This document shows positions 10,040 to 21,663 of a stretch of DNA of 64,000 nucleotides, one piece after another (the stretch's first letter is position 1; every line of letters begins with the position of its first letter). The DNA comes from Elymus sibiricus. Its lineage: Eukaryota; Streptophyta; Magnoliopsida; Poales; Poaceae. The notes under the pieces are model-generated. The model ran no database searches, was not told the origin of the DNA, and worked only from the letters and a program-made list of their open reading frames with translations. Location of the stretch: positions 64,993,086 to 65,057,085 of the forward strand of contig CM077668.1 of the NCBI GenBank assembly GCA_039707655.1. The letters run 5' to 3'. The translations under genes were made by a program, and so were the position numbers.

Positions 10040-13000
10040 TGTAACATCCCAAAGTTCTAAATTTTGGAATGTTATATTAAATAAATAACTAAGATTGATT
10101 GTTTGATTGATTGACTGAAATTGAGTGAAATTTAAAACTTTTTCAAAGTTTAATGAGAGGGAATGAAAGGACTTTCCCAAAACTTTCATTCTTGCAATTG
10201 ATCTCCTTGAATTCAAATTCAATTCAAATACAAAACCCTGGAGTGAAGATGACATGACTTCTTCCAATAAAGAAATGAAAAGGGTATTTGAAAAGATTTG
10301 AATTCCACTTGAAAAATATTTCAAATTCAGAAACTTTATGCAACTCAATGATTTTCATGAGGGAAGATAAAATGACTTCTTCAAATTATATGAAATATGA
10401 GTTGGAAGTTAAAAGAAAGGATTTGAAAGTGGTTTCAAATTCAAACTCAAACCCAATTTGGAGTTACTTGGTTTTTATTCAACTTATTTTTCTCCAAAAT
10501 GAAAATATATGGAAAATAGGGTAACATGATTCCCTTCAACAGAAAAATAAATTTGAATTCATTTTGGTATTTTAAAATAATTTTTATTTGCATTTTAAAT
10601 GCAAGAGTAGCACTATTTGCATTATCTGAATTTTTGTGTATTTTAGTTGTATTTGAAAATATGTTCATGTTTTAGGAAATCCTTTTCTGAAAATTTTGAT
10701 ATATTATATGCCTATATAATATTTTTATTTTATTTTGTTTATTTTTCTTTCTGTCTGTATAAAAAAAAAACTTTTCGGACAGTGCCAAGCCGAAGCCCAG
10801 CACTGCCCTCTCTCTTTCCCCTCAACCCACCGGCCCACTAGGCCATCGCGGCCCAGCAACGCGCCCCGCGCCCGAACTCCAACCGACCGGTCGACAGCTT
10901 CCTCCCTTCTCCCTTTCTCTCACTGACCGGCGGGCCGCACGCCTTCTCTTTCCCCTTGCCCAAGCCTTGCCGTCCCAGAGCACACCGCCGCCACCGCTGT
11001 ATCCCGATTTCTTCGGGATTCTCTCCCCGAGTCGACCCCTTCCCCACGAAGCTGTCCTATAAATACCCGGAGGCATCCTCGACCGATCCCCCTAAAACCC
11101 TAGCCCAAGTCCACCCCTACCGCTCGTCCTCGCCGTTTGGATCTCCGCCACCGAAGCTCCGATCGTCGTCGATTCCATCGCCGGTGAGCACTCCCGTGAG
11201 CCCCTCCTCTGTACTTCGGCATAGTCCACCGTTGCTCACCTATTTGACATGGTCATGCCTCTCCTCCCTCTCCACAGCCGACGCCCCGACCACATAGCCA
11301 TCGCTGGAGCACGGGGTTCGGCCGAACCTTGCCGAGCTCGCCTCACTCGCCTCGGACCTCCCCGAGCTCCAACTCCACCACCAACGGGAGCCCCTCATCG
11401 CGCCGCATCCGACGGACATCACCGCCGTCACCACCGACCACCGGGGAGCCATCGCCGGCGACTCCCGAGCTGCACCACCGTCTTCCCCCTCGCTGTAAGT
11501 CACCGGCGTGACCCCCTGCGTTAAATCTTCAATCGACGTTGTAGATTAGATCGTAGCGAATAGTTAGGTTTTATTTTGTTTTAGATCGGTTTTATTCGGT
11601 TTAGATCGAACCGGCCCGGCCGGTTTTTCTTTTATTTGCACACGCGCGCGAATTGGTTAGTTATCGACCACCCGCTAGTAACTTCGGGCGCACACCCTCC
11701 TCAGCCAATCGGCTTGCGCCACGTAGCCGTCGCCCGATCGTTAGAGCTTTTGTTTTATTTTCGTTTCTGTTTTTCAAAAAAAAACAGAATAGTTCTTATC
11801 TTAGAAAATTAATATCTCCTAGAATAATTAGTATTTTTAGATGATTCTTTTTGCAATAGTTTAGAAATTTTATGAAGTTTCTGTAGATATCAAGTTTGAC
11901 TAGATTTGAAAGATTGAATTTGAATTTGAATGAATTTTTATCAAATCACTAGATTGGCTATAATTTGAGCTAGGAGTATTATTTTTGAGTGATTCTTTTT
12001 GCTACTGGTTCTTTGTGACTTTTTTTATCAGTAGTAATTAATTGGAGAATTTTAGAATCATTTAAAATTAGGTTTTAACGAAAACAGTACTGTTTTATCG
12101 TTTTATAGGTTTTGTGCTTTTTCTTTTAATTTTAATTGCTTTAAATTGTTTTTTTAGTTATTTTGACATATTCTTTTTAGTTTCTGTTAAGTTATCAGTA
12201 GCAATTTTATTTGTAGTACAATTTTTTTTTAGTATTTTATTTCTTTTATCTTACTAGGAGTTTTATAAACAATTTTAAGTTGGTTCTTTTTGCATAAAAT
12301 TTCCTTGTTGTTTTTCTTTCTGTTATTTAGTAAAGACTTTATTTTTGTTTCTGTTAAAATTTATTAGTGGCAGAAAAACTTATTTTTCTAGCTTGTTTTA
12401 CTTGTAGAAGATTTTGCATTGAGTTTTAGAGTTTTCTTTGGTTTTATTTGTGTAATTTATTATTTGTTGAGTGTTATTTTGAGTGCTAGAATTGCTTGCT
12501 AGAATGTTTGCTTATGTGAGTGTCATGTTGATGTTATAGATATTCTCGGAGTGACGAATAGTTTATCAAGTTTCCGAGAGCGGTATTACCTTCATCAACT
12601 TACCAGGCAAGTTCACTTTGATCATGCTTTTCATACCTAAGTTTTATTTGCATGTAGTATCACCCTTTCAACATTTTCTTCCAGTAGTGTTATTGACTTC
12701 TTGTAGTTGAGTAGAATGCATGAGGTAGGAACCCATCTCCCTGTTATCAAGCCCCGGGACGTTATATAGTTTTAATGCTACGCTGTAGTAGACGGGGTTT
12801 GGTATGAGTGCCTGGGAGTGGTGTGAGAAGGAGGACTCTACGTCAATGATGACACCGTCATGATGGCAACTTCAAGGCCTGCATCTTCAAGACTTCAAGA
12901 TTTCAAGACTCGAGACAAGACTTCAATACACACTACTGGGTGGACTGCTTGTGAGGCACCCTGGAGTACCCAGTGGATGCCTAGTGAGATGGAGTAAGCC

Positions 13001-13906
13001 AGTAATCATGAGGAAAGTTCCACCCAGACTCAAAGAGACGGAAGAATACTTCATGCCCGGAAGCTTACCTGTGCAACCGCAAGTCATTATGGGCTCTGGC
13101 TTGGTTGACCTTAGTTGTGACTCTGGCTGGGACGGTGCTAGCAGATGTAGAACTATGGTAGGATTGGATGAGCACCGGACAGTGGTCAGAGGAACTCTTC
13201 GGAAGACCATGTTTCGGTCGTCTTGTTCTCAAACACCCTGTAGTGCGGGAACGTAAAAAGAGGGATCGAATCTTGTGGGTAAAGTGCACAACACTCTGCA
13301 GAGTTAAAACCTAATCGATTAGCCGTGTCCCCGGTTACGGACAATTTGAGCCTCTGGACTTGTATCTATCTCGGAACTCTCAACACCGGGCTGTTAACTA
13401 ATTGTGGGCAACTTATGATACTTGTGGGCTATGAGACATCGGTTGGCGGAACCATGTCATAGTAGATAACTCCGTAGTAAAGACTCCTGTTATTCCTTTG
13501 ATGTAGGGAAAATAAAACCAGCTTTTACGCAATAACTCAGCCACAGAGCCTCAAAGCCTTTTTGCATATAGAATAGTCTTTATCATCTGCTTCATACTAT
13601 GATCTTGCCGGTACATTCAATGTACTGACCTACACGGCTGCAATGTTTCATGTTGCAGATATTTCTACGACGAGTGAGTTTCGTTGTAGGGTTACGGTCT
13701 ACACTCAACCTGCCGATGGCGTTGATAGGACTCCACACCCGATTGTCTGTTTCCGCTAAGACTTATGAGGTATATATCTGTTTTACGTTATTTATACATG
13801 TGATTGCACTTTGATATATACATTGATGTACTGTGTGTCCCAACATACCAATCCAGGGATGGCACAGATACACAGAGGCTTGACCGTTTGAGGTCGGGTC
13901 GCTACA
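10040..13906 (+). repeat. 3' LTR of element B
   Basis: It is 3867 bp and matches the 5' LTR throughout, with scattered substitutions and small indels. One is a 12-13 bp gap near 10545 relative to the 5' copy; another is a short duplication near 12490. The TATA box is at 11058-11065 (TATAAATA), intact and slightly better than in the 5' copy. Confidence 0.92.
11058..11065 (+). promoter_or_regulatory. TATA box, element B 3' LTR
   Basis: TATAAATA is at the position equivalent to the 5' LTR box. From here transcription would read outward into Copia-1. Confidence 0.55.
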
Positions 13907-16168
13907 AATTAGATTGCGGAAGGAATATTTGAGTTACAAGTTTAGCGAATGTCTGATGAGTTGTGAAAAGAGTTTCATAACTTACACCTCACGGAGCACC
14001 ACTGTGAGTGGAATATCCGTGAAGATGTAATCAAACCATTTATGACATGGTAAGATCAAAGATGACATAAATTAATTTGCCATTATCCCTTTTAAACGGT
14101 AATGCTTTAGAGACTGCCGCTTTTAAAGGTCTGTTGAAATGATGCCATGGTATGGTACGCCCAACCATGCTTTGTCTTTTCTTAACATTTGGAATATGGG
14201 GTTTGTGTAAAATATTTACAAACCTATTCCAAATCAGACAAGTACTACTTTGTAGGTTATCCCAAGTAATTGGGAATTCCTCCACCACTATACCGAGGCA
14301 AAAGTTTTGCCACAAAAAACCGGTATGCTTTTGAAGAAAATGGTTCTTGCAAAAAGGTGAGTGGGAGGACAGTGCAACTCGACTAGATAACGGTATCTTC
14401 ATCATGAGATCAAAGGAAAGGAACCTTGGAAGTGATTCCAGAGTTTCCTACTGCGACTGATACGGAAACCTCTACATAAGATGTATGGACTTCGGTCGAA
14501 CTTGCAACTGAACCACGTAGGCAAAACTCATGCAAACCTCTCAGGTGCGCAAGCGAGATACTGTTGTTAGACAACAGTATACCTACGATACACAAGTAAG
14601 CGTTGATGGGCCCTGACTCCGGAATTGGCTAAATGCCAATATAATTCGAGATAGTTTCCATAAATGATTCAAGATTACATCTTGATAAACCCTTCGGAAG
14701 ACTTAGAGTCTAACGAACATTAATGGAACTATAAAATGATGTGGATAAAATGTTTTATCCATAAAGCTCGACTTGTTGCAATAACAAATTCAAGGAGTTG
14801 ACTACGATGAGATTGTCTCACCGTAGCAATGCTTAAAGTCAGATCGGGTTAAACTAGCAATTAATACATATTTCAATCTTGAGATATGATACATGGATGC
14901 CAAAAGGATTTCCATGAAATGGAAATACACACTAGGACTTGTATGTGATACAGTCCGAAGTGTTTTGTCGATCCAGAGGATGCTAGTAAGTATGCAAACT
15001 TCAGAGTTCCAGCAATGGACAGAAGAGAGCAAAATGGAGTTGGAATCTTCGTTTTTGATGAAATAGTCAAAAGAGTTTGTTTTCATCAATGGATAACGAA
15101 GATGCTTGTGGTTTCAAGAAAGTAAGTGGGAGCATAATAATATTTCTAAAAACCTTGTGTGCTTGACACATTGTTGATTGGAAATAATATAAATTTCTTG
15201 ACACGAATTAGGACTTCATTGAAAATAGTTTTCGATGAAGTGCTTGGGCTAAATAGCCTTGACATTAGGCATATTTATCTATGAGATAGAATTGCCTAAT
15301 AGGCTAAAGCCAAAAATACATATTGACAAGATGCTAAAACAGTTTAGCATTAAAACGCCAAGGAGTGATTCTTGCCAAAGTCACATAGAAAGGGTTTTTG
15401 CAAGACTCGGTGTCCCAAAACACTGATGAGCAAAATGCATGATGGAGATTCCACACACTTTCGTGTTTGGATTAATCATGTATTCCATGGTATGTAAAAC
15501 AACCAGATATGTCCAGTACTCCCAAGGAGTTGCGAGTAAAGATACCAAAGTGATCAAAGTACTGATCATGGGACAATAGTGGAAAATGTCATTAAGTACT
15601 AAAGTAGCACTGATGACATATTTTCTCGCAAGCAGAGATTATGAAGTGTTCATTTTAAGTAATTGCATCGATACAGTCTTCATCATTACTCCATGCGATT
15701 TTCGATTTAAGTTAAGGGTTTTGTGTAATACACGATATGGTGGCACGGTGTTTGGAAATCATTCCAAACAGGTTACTGTGGCGAATTCTATAACTAAGGC
15801 TAAGTATGTTGCCGCTTTCAGAGCGACATAGAAGATGTTGAATCATACAGTTCGTTCATGAACTTAGTATGATTCCAAGATGGCCTTGGTCAATGGAACA
15901 CTATTGAAGATAGTTGCTCCATAGCTCAGTCTGAGGAATCAAGGTTTGACCAGTGATTCACATATATACGAAGCCAAGTCCACAAAAAATATGAATTTTG
16001 TGAAAGCGTGAAAATGCGAGGACATGCAAAGATACACACAGAACTGAAGTTGTCAGATCCGTTGGACATCAGGCTATACCACATGCGAAGCATTTTTACA
16101 CCAGTATGCCATAGGTGTAATGTGCATTAGCATTGACTAGATTATTGACTCTAGTGCAAGTGGGAGTC
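13907..16168 (+). pseudogene. Copia-1 integrase, reverse transcriptase and RNase H remains
   Basis: Broken pieces of a Copia pol follow each other in the right order. The first bases read LRKEYLSYKFSE, the counterpart of the SDRGGEYLSxEF integrase motif, and join the sequence left of element B. About 15330-15360 reads YIDKMLKQFSIK, and about 15480 reads MYSMVCKTTR, both from the RT C-terminal part. About 15740-15830 reads GGTVFGNHSKQVTVANSITKAKYVAA, with only the ends of motifs kept, matching RNase H. IDSSASGSL stands directly before the LTR. Stops and frameshifts are frequent, so this is an old copy. Confidence 0.75.
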
Positions 16169-17499
16169 TGTAGGAGATATGCCCTAGAGGCAATAATAAA
16201 TGTTATTATTTATCTCCATGTTCATAATTATGTTTATGTTCCATGCTATAACTGCTATGGTTCTCGAGTCTACAATAACCACGAGGCTCGGAGGAAGACT
16301 CATATGCACGTGTGGAATAATAAACGGTAAAATGTATTCCTAGTCTGGACTCTAAGACTAGCTCAAGTGTAGCATGATGGTTCTGTTTTCCTGATCATGG
16401 GCATGACTATGCCGGCAACTTTGAGGGCACAATGTTAGAAGAACATTTGTGTTGAATCCACCCGAATTGATGTTATGCTATGAGATACATTCGTCACAAG
16501 TTAATGGTTAATAACACAGAGAAAGTTAGCATTTGCATAATTCCTTAGACCATGAGAGTGTCGAGTTTCTTCATGATTGCTTCATGAACTTTGGGGTTTG
16601 TTAAACGTCATCCGTAAATGGATGGATATTACGGCGGCTTACGGGTTCATGGAAAAGTGTGTCAAGGCAATTGATAGCTCAAGATTGGGATTTTCTCCTC
16701 CGACGATGGAGAGATATCTCTGGGCCCTCTCGGTGTTACGGTATCCACCATCGTCTAGCCAGACACATTGTGATTTGATCACAGGGATGCCGGAACACGA
16801 GAACGAGAAAAGAGAACAAAACTGGCAACGAGGTAACTGGCATAGTGGACAAGTTGTTGATCCATGGGGATGACGATAAATCTCACCTCGGGTTTGGTAA
16901 CATATCGCGAAGCAACAAGAATAGCACACGGCAACTGGAGGTTCACTCGAATATTTATTTGTGTGGGTATCGGGATCAATATGGGTGTCCATGGCTCCGA
17001 TGTTGATCATTGATCGGAAAGAGTTCCGGTCATGTCTATACTTCACCGAACCTATAGGGTCACACGCTTAAGGGTCATCTATCTGTTGAATACTAGACAG
17101 GGAGTCTGAGAGAAAGTCATCGGAAAAGTTTCGGAGACAACGGAAAAGTTCCGGAGAGAGAGCACCGGAATAGTTTCGGTAAAACTAAAAAGTTGTTTCA
17201 GGGTATACCATTAAGTCAAATTGGTTTCGGCACAGGCCTGGAAATTCTTGGAGGGTGCCAGAATTGTTCTGGGAACTTCTGGGATTTTTTGGAGAAAAAA
17301 CCCGGAAATGTTCCGGAGCTGCCGGAACCGTTTTGGTTGCTTTTCGCAGATGAAAATCACTAATCCGAAATTGTTTCGGAACATGTCCAAAATCATTTTA
17401 GTGGGTACTGGAATTATTCTAAGACCCACAAAAATATTTTCGGATTTAACTCTTGCGGAAAAATGTTTCCGTGAATAGTGAAAGTGCTTTTTGGGTGGC

Positions 17500-17570
17500 T
17501 TCTTGGAGAAGCCACCTTGAGGGCCTTTTGGTATTTTTCCCCTTGGCTTCTTGGAGAAGCCACCTTTGGG
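17500..17570 (+). repeat. Duplicated hairpin GGCTTCTTGGAGAAGCC upstream of the Copia-1 TATA box
   Basis: The segment GGCTTCTTGGAGAAGCC occurs twice, near 17498 and 17543. Each is a perfect 6-base stem with a TTGGA loop. They lie about 35 and 80 bases before the TATA box. Confidence 0.75.
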
Positions 17571-17577
17571 CTTGGCC

Positions 17578-17585
17578 TATAAATA
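17578..17585 (+). promoter_or_regulatory. TATA box of Copia-1 LTR
   Basis: TATAAATA in a plant-like core promoter context, about 730 bases before the LTR end. Confidence 0.7.
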
Positions 17586-17880
17586 GGGGTGGAGGGCGCT
17601 GCCTAAAGACACACTCTTTCTCAACATACACAAGCCATGCATGATCTGTCCTTCTTCTCTCCCTCCCCGCGAAATAGTTTCGTAGAGCCGAAAGGCTGTC
17701 TGGGTTCCGGTGGGAACTAGTTCTGGACGGCAAAGCCCTGCCGAATAGATGACACAGTATGTGTGCAACCCCGTAGAGAGGTCGTAGGTTCGATCTTTTT
17801 GCCCGAGGGGCTGTTCGAGGGTCCTCCCGAAGGGCTGTCTGAGTTACTGTCCGAGTTTCGGAGGTCCTCCCGAAGGGCTA

Positions 17881-18103
17881 TCCGTGAGGCCACCCGAAGG
17901 GCTGTCCGAGGATCCGTCCGGTGGGACTATCCGAAGGACTGTCCAGAGGCCTCCCGGAGGGCTGTCCGAGGATCCGTCCGGTGGGACTATCCGAGGGACT
18001 GTCCAGAGGCCTCCCGAAGGGCTGTCCGAGGATCCGTCCGGTGGGACTATCCGAGGGACTGTCCCGAGGCCTCCCGAATGGCTGCCCGGAGATCCGTCTG
18101 GTG
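17881..18103 (+). repeat. 60-bp tandem array in Copia-1 LTR
   Basis: About 3.6 copies of a 60-base unit run without spacers. The copies starting at 17881, 17941, 18001 and 18061 share GCTGTCCGAGGATCCGTCC with few changes. A shorter CCGAAGGGCTGTCCG sub-motif extends leftward to about 17800. The array lies downstream of the TATA box, so it would be in the transcribed leader. Long frames through it on both strands come from the period being a multiple of three. Confidence 0.92.
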
Positions 18104-18306
18104 AGCTGACAAGGGAGTACATCCTCGCGGTTGGGAGGTTGTAAAATCCTAGCTGCGGGGATCTGCACCGCCGATCGTCATCGACTCTACTTCCCCTGCG
18201 CTACGAGTCGGTAACAAAAAGATCAAACCTTGTATGCAGTCTCCATAGTGGTCCTGGGGTGGTGCCTAGGTCGGAAAATTTTTGTTTTCTGCTGCGTTCC
18301 CCTACA

Positions 18307-20422
18307 TCAACATGCATATCAGGTACCTCGGATTTAACCACTAAAAATCTATATGCAGTGCTCCACTGAGCATAACCTAGAAAGACACAATCCACTGTCT
18401 TTGGTCCGAGTTTGCATTTCTTAGGGATCGAAATATTGACCTTTGCCAAGCATCCCCAAGTGCGCAAATAAGAAATTGATGGTTTTCTCCCAACCCACTC
18501 CTCATACGGGGTTTTTTCTCTTTATTATTGTTAGGAACTCTATTCAGGACATGCCACGAAGTGAATAAAGCCTCCCCCCACCATACCTTAGATAAACCAG
18601 CAGTGTCTAACATGGCATTCACCAAGTCAGTCAGCATGCGGTTTTTCCTCTCGGTAAGCCCATTTGATTGGGGTGAATAGGAAGACGTCCTCTCGTGAAT
18701 AATACCATGTACCACACAAAATTCATCAAATACTTTGGGAAAATACTCTCCACCACGATCCGACCTAAGGCGCTTGATGTTTCTCTCTAGTTGATTTTCA
18801 ACTTCAGCTTTATAGATTTTAAAGTAGTCTAAAGCTTCATCTTTAGTTTGCAACAAATAAACATAGCAAAATCTAGTCACATCATCAATCAATGTCATGA
18901 AATATCTCTTTCCACCTTTTGTCAACACACCATTCATCTCACATAGATCAGAATGTATGAGTTCTAGAGGTGCCAAGTTTCTCTCCTTGGCAGCTGTGTG
19001 AGGCTTTCAAGGTTGCTTCGATTGCACACAACTATGGCACTTAGAACCTTTGGCAACAGTGAAATTCAGAATTAAACTCATACTGGATAGCCGAGACATT
19101 AAACCAAAATTAATGTGACATAAATGAGAGTGCCAAACACTTGCATCATCATTAACACTAGCACAAATTTGGTTTACTGACTTATTGCAAAAATCTGAAA
19201 GAGAAAAATGGAACAAGCCTCCGCACTCATAGCCTTTGCCTATAAATTGTCCATATCTCGACACGATTACTTTATTTGACTCTAAAACTACCTTAAACCC
19301 ATCTTGACATAGAAGGGAGCCGCTAACTAGATTCTTGTTCATAGTAGGGACATGCTGCACGTTTCTTAGCTGCACGATCTTCCCCGAAGTGAACTTTAGA
19401 TCCATCGTGCCAGTGCCATGAACAGAAGCATGTGACCCATTCCCCATTTGGATGGAAGAATCCCGTGCGACCTGATAAGAACTGAACAAAGAGACATCAG
19501 CACACACATGAACGTTAGCACCCGAGTCAATCCACCAAGAAGATGATTGAAATACTGAAAGAACAATAGGTAAATTACCATACCCATCAGTATTACTAGC
19601 GGTCACCATGTTGACAGTCTTGGAGTTCATTTTCCCTCTGCGCTTTTCACGATCTAGGCATTCCTTGGCAAAGTGTTCGGGCTTTCCACAGGCGTAGCAC
19701 TCTAGCTCAGCCTTGTTCAGCTTCTTCTTCTTGAAGGTAGTAGTCTTGACAGGCTTGTTGAAAACATGCTTGTTCTTCCCTTTGTTCTTGTTCTGTGAGT
19801 ACCTCTGCACCATATTGGTGGTTGGCTGAACCTCACCTCCTTTCTCAGTAGTGTCTTTAGCCCGAGCTTTCTCTTCAACATCAAGAGATGCAATCAGATT
19901 TTCAACTGATATCTCATGTCTCTTATGTTTCAGAGTATTGGCGAAATTCCTCCATGAAGGAGGCAACTTTGCAGTCACGCACCCAGCCACAAATTTATCG
20001 GGTAGAACACACTTAAGGAGTTCCAGTTCCTTCACAATGCACTCTATCTCATGAGCTTGTTCGACCACTGAACGGTTATTCACCATCTTATAGTCGTGGA
20101 AACTCTCCATGATGTACAGTTCACTGCTTGCATCTGTCGCACCAAACTTAGCATTCAGTGCACCCAACAATGTCTTTCCATCTTGTAGGTGCATATACAC
20201 ATTAAACAAACGGTCAGCAAGAACACTCAGAATGCATCCCACAAACATAGCATTGGCTTCCTGGAACTTTCTCTGATCTTCCTCAGAAGTTCCCTCTTGC
20301 ATGCTAGCACTAACGTGGAAAACTTTCAGGGCAGTAAGCCAAAGCGTGGACTTCACCTGCCACCTCTTAAAGTGCACACTGGTAAACTTATCCAGCCTCA
20401 GTGCATCAGCGAATCCAGCCAT
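18307..20422 (-). pseudogene. gag-pol: Copia-2 Gag-Pol polyprotein, 5' portion with one stop and one frameshift
   Basis: From the ATG at 20422 the first 471 residues are open. A UBN2-type Gag region covers about 20-190. A CCHC zinc knuckle uses C242, C245, H250 and C255. The protease site is SSWWIDSGAN with the catalytic Asp at 299. A GAG-pre-integrase domain follows (VWHSHLCHINFG, then CHSC at 462-465). A TGA at 19009-19007 interrupts, but the frame continues into the integrase core (IHSDLCEMNG, LRSDRGGEYF, SPQSNGLTERKNR). A single-base insertion in the A run read from about 18516 shifts the frame; the next frame holds GPKTVDCVFLGYA and ends at the Copia-1 insertion. The protein is inactive as it stands, though decay is light. 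Confidence 0.88.
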
Positions 20423-20461
20423 AGTTAACTCAGGAAATTGCCTACACTTTGGTTTTTGGAT
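20423..20461 (-). other. Very short leader of Copia-2, no standard primer site
   Basis: Only 39 bases separate the LTR from the gag ATG. The bases next to the LTR on the element strand begin ATCCAAAAACC, and no TGGTATCAGAGC is present. Either another tRNA region primes synthesis or the site was lost. Confidence 0.55.
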
Positions 20462-21318
20462 TGTTGGAATATTAGGCTAATTCATGATTAATTCCAGTAA
20501 ATAATTCATGACTAGAATAGAAAATAGTATGCAACAATCTAGCATACTAGATAAACAGGAAAACATGTAGAGCAGCATCGCACATGTAGTAGCAATTACA
20601 GATAGAGACATGAACAGATCACGATGGACGTACTGTTCGTTAGTTGCTGCAGGAGAGACATTGTTGATGACAATGTTGGCGATGATCTGTTGCTGAAGGC
20701 GATGGAGACGACGATGAATAGCACCGCCTGACTTGGACGGAAGACGACCCGTGATGACGAACTTGGGCAGTCGCGCAGAGCACTTCCCAAAAACCTAATT
20801 CGTCCTCTCCCGGTGCAGGATCGGAAGGATGAACGATTCCGGAGACCTGCTCTCCACACCGATGCACGTCGGCGTTCGGGATGGAGTAGAATATGGTGGC
20901 GGCGCAAGTTGCGAGATGAGGCAAAACCCTAGGTGTTTTCGATGTGTCTTTGGCCTCGGCTGGTAGCAGTATATATAATAGGACCAGAGGTGGTATCGTG
21001 TCACGATCACGATCTCAAACCGACTTGGATTCTAAGTCGTATACTGCACAAGAAATAATTTACTTGTTTGCAAAGACAATCCCGGCCCGAGCCCGAGCCC
21101 GGCCAGGCCACGCGAGCGAGCGCGCGCATGTGGTCTCCTATTTCTCTCCTCAACACACCACTTAGAGTGGTGGAGAGAACCGACTGTATAAAGAGGTCTC
21201 ACACCTCCTCAACTTCCAGGGTGCGACTAAACTTTAGAGCCACCACTTGCTATTTTACACATGGGCCACTTTGATATTTCAGAAATTGTTAATGGGCCAA
21301 GCCCATTTATTTCTAACA
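20462..21318 (-). repeat. 5' LTR of Copia-2
   Basis: It is 857 bp; in element orientation it starts TGTTAGAAATAAATGGGC and ends TTCCAACA. A TATA-like TATATATA stands at about 20968-20977 on the minus strand. The boundary relies on TG/CA ends and the adjacent gag because the other LTR is not in the window. Confidence 0.75.
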
Positions 21319-21663
21319 CCTAGTCGCATGGATTGTCTCTCAAATCGAGCTCGGAGCTTGAATACATCTCTATTCTTGGGAAAGAGACCAAAATAACATG
21401 GTGAGACTGGACCCGATGGACGAACGACATGAACATATACCCTGATCACACGGTATTAACTACCACAACGATGTTTTTGGGACCACGTGTGACCACGTCA
21501 GGCACCTGGACGTCCCATCTAACAATGACCCACTATCGATAGTAATTTTTTTTCATGGGCCACCACTTTTGAATTTTCTAGAACACGAGGATCTAGTATA
21601 ATTCAAATAACTAATAAGAGGTAGAACTAATTATTTTAGTTACATATATCTATAATACTAATT
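21319..21663. other. Unassigned intergenic sequence
   Basis: No gene, clear repeat or LTR end is seen in these 345 bases. This may be a remnant of the locus that received Copia-2. Confidence 0.4.

Larger units (their letters stand above)
3423..13906 (+). mobile_element. Element B: complete non-autonomous Gypsy element (LTR-gag-LTR)
   Basis: Two near-identical direct repeats (3423-7285 and 10040-13906) flank a 2.75 kb interior. A methionine-initiator tRNA primer site lies just inside the left LTR (7290-7301), and a Gag frame is at 7812-8750. No protease, reverse transcriptase or integrase is present, so movement would need proteins from another element. The LTRs make up about 74 percent of the length. 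Flanks are AATTT on the left (3418-3422) and AATTA on the right (13907-13911), a duplication with one mismatch. The LTRs differ by only a few bases per hundred by eye, so insertion is fairly recent. Confidence 0.9.
2893..18306 (+). mobile_element. Copia-1: BARE/Angela-like Copia element, decayed, hosting A and B
   Basis: Internal sequence is at 2893-3422 and 13907-16168, split by element B, and the 3' LTR is at 16169-18306. The left part is cut by element A and the 5' LTR lies outside the window. The LTR start (TGTAGGAGATATGCCCTAGAGG) and the SSASG motif just before the LTR match the BARE/Angela group as I know it. The LTR end at 18306 abuts Copia-2 coding sequence, so Copia-1 inserted into Copia-2. 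The right flanking bases are TCAAC; the left copy is outside the window. Confidence 0.8.
16169..18306 (+). repeat. 3' LTR of Copia-1 (BARE/Angela-like)
   Basis: It is 2138 bp, starts TGTAGG and ends CCTACA (6-base inverted repeat). It is preceded by GTGGGAGTC-like purine-rich sequence at 16160-16168. A TATA box is at 17578-17585. Two copies of a 21-base hairpin-forming segment and a 60-bp tandem array lie near the promoter. Frames inside (for example on the minus strand at 16639-17046) are not genes. Confidence 0.88.
18307..21318 (-). mobile_element. Copia-2: Copia element, 5' part (LTR, gag, protease, integrase)
   Basis: The 5' LTR is on the right (20462-21318) and the gag-pol frame runs leftward to 18307, where Copia-1 interrupts it inside the segment joining integrase and reverse transcriptase. 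The remainder should lie beyond the left edge, past Copia-1. The bases right of the LTR are CCTAG (21319-21323). Confidence 0.85.

Noticed and set aside
16639..17046. 135-residue minus frame in the Copia-1 LTR
   Set aside because: Lies in U3 of a known LTR type with no domain.
17763..18168. Overlapping long frames on both strands over the 60-bp array, and a CRISPR-like look
   Set aside because: Units are contiguous with no unique spacers, and the open frames follow from a period divisible by three in a plant LTR.
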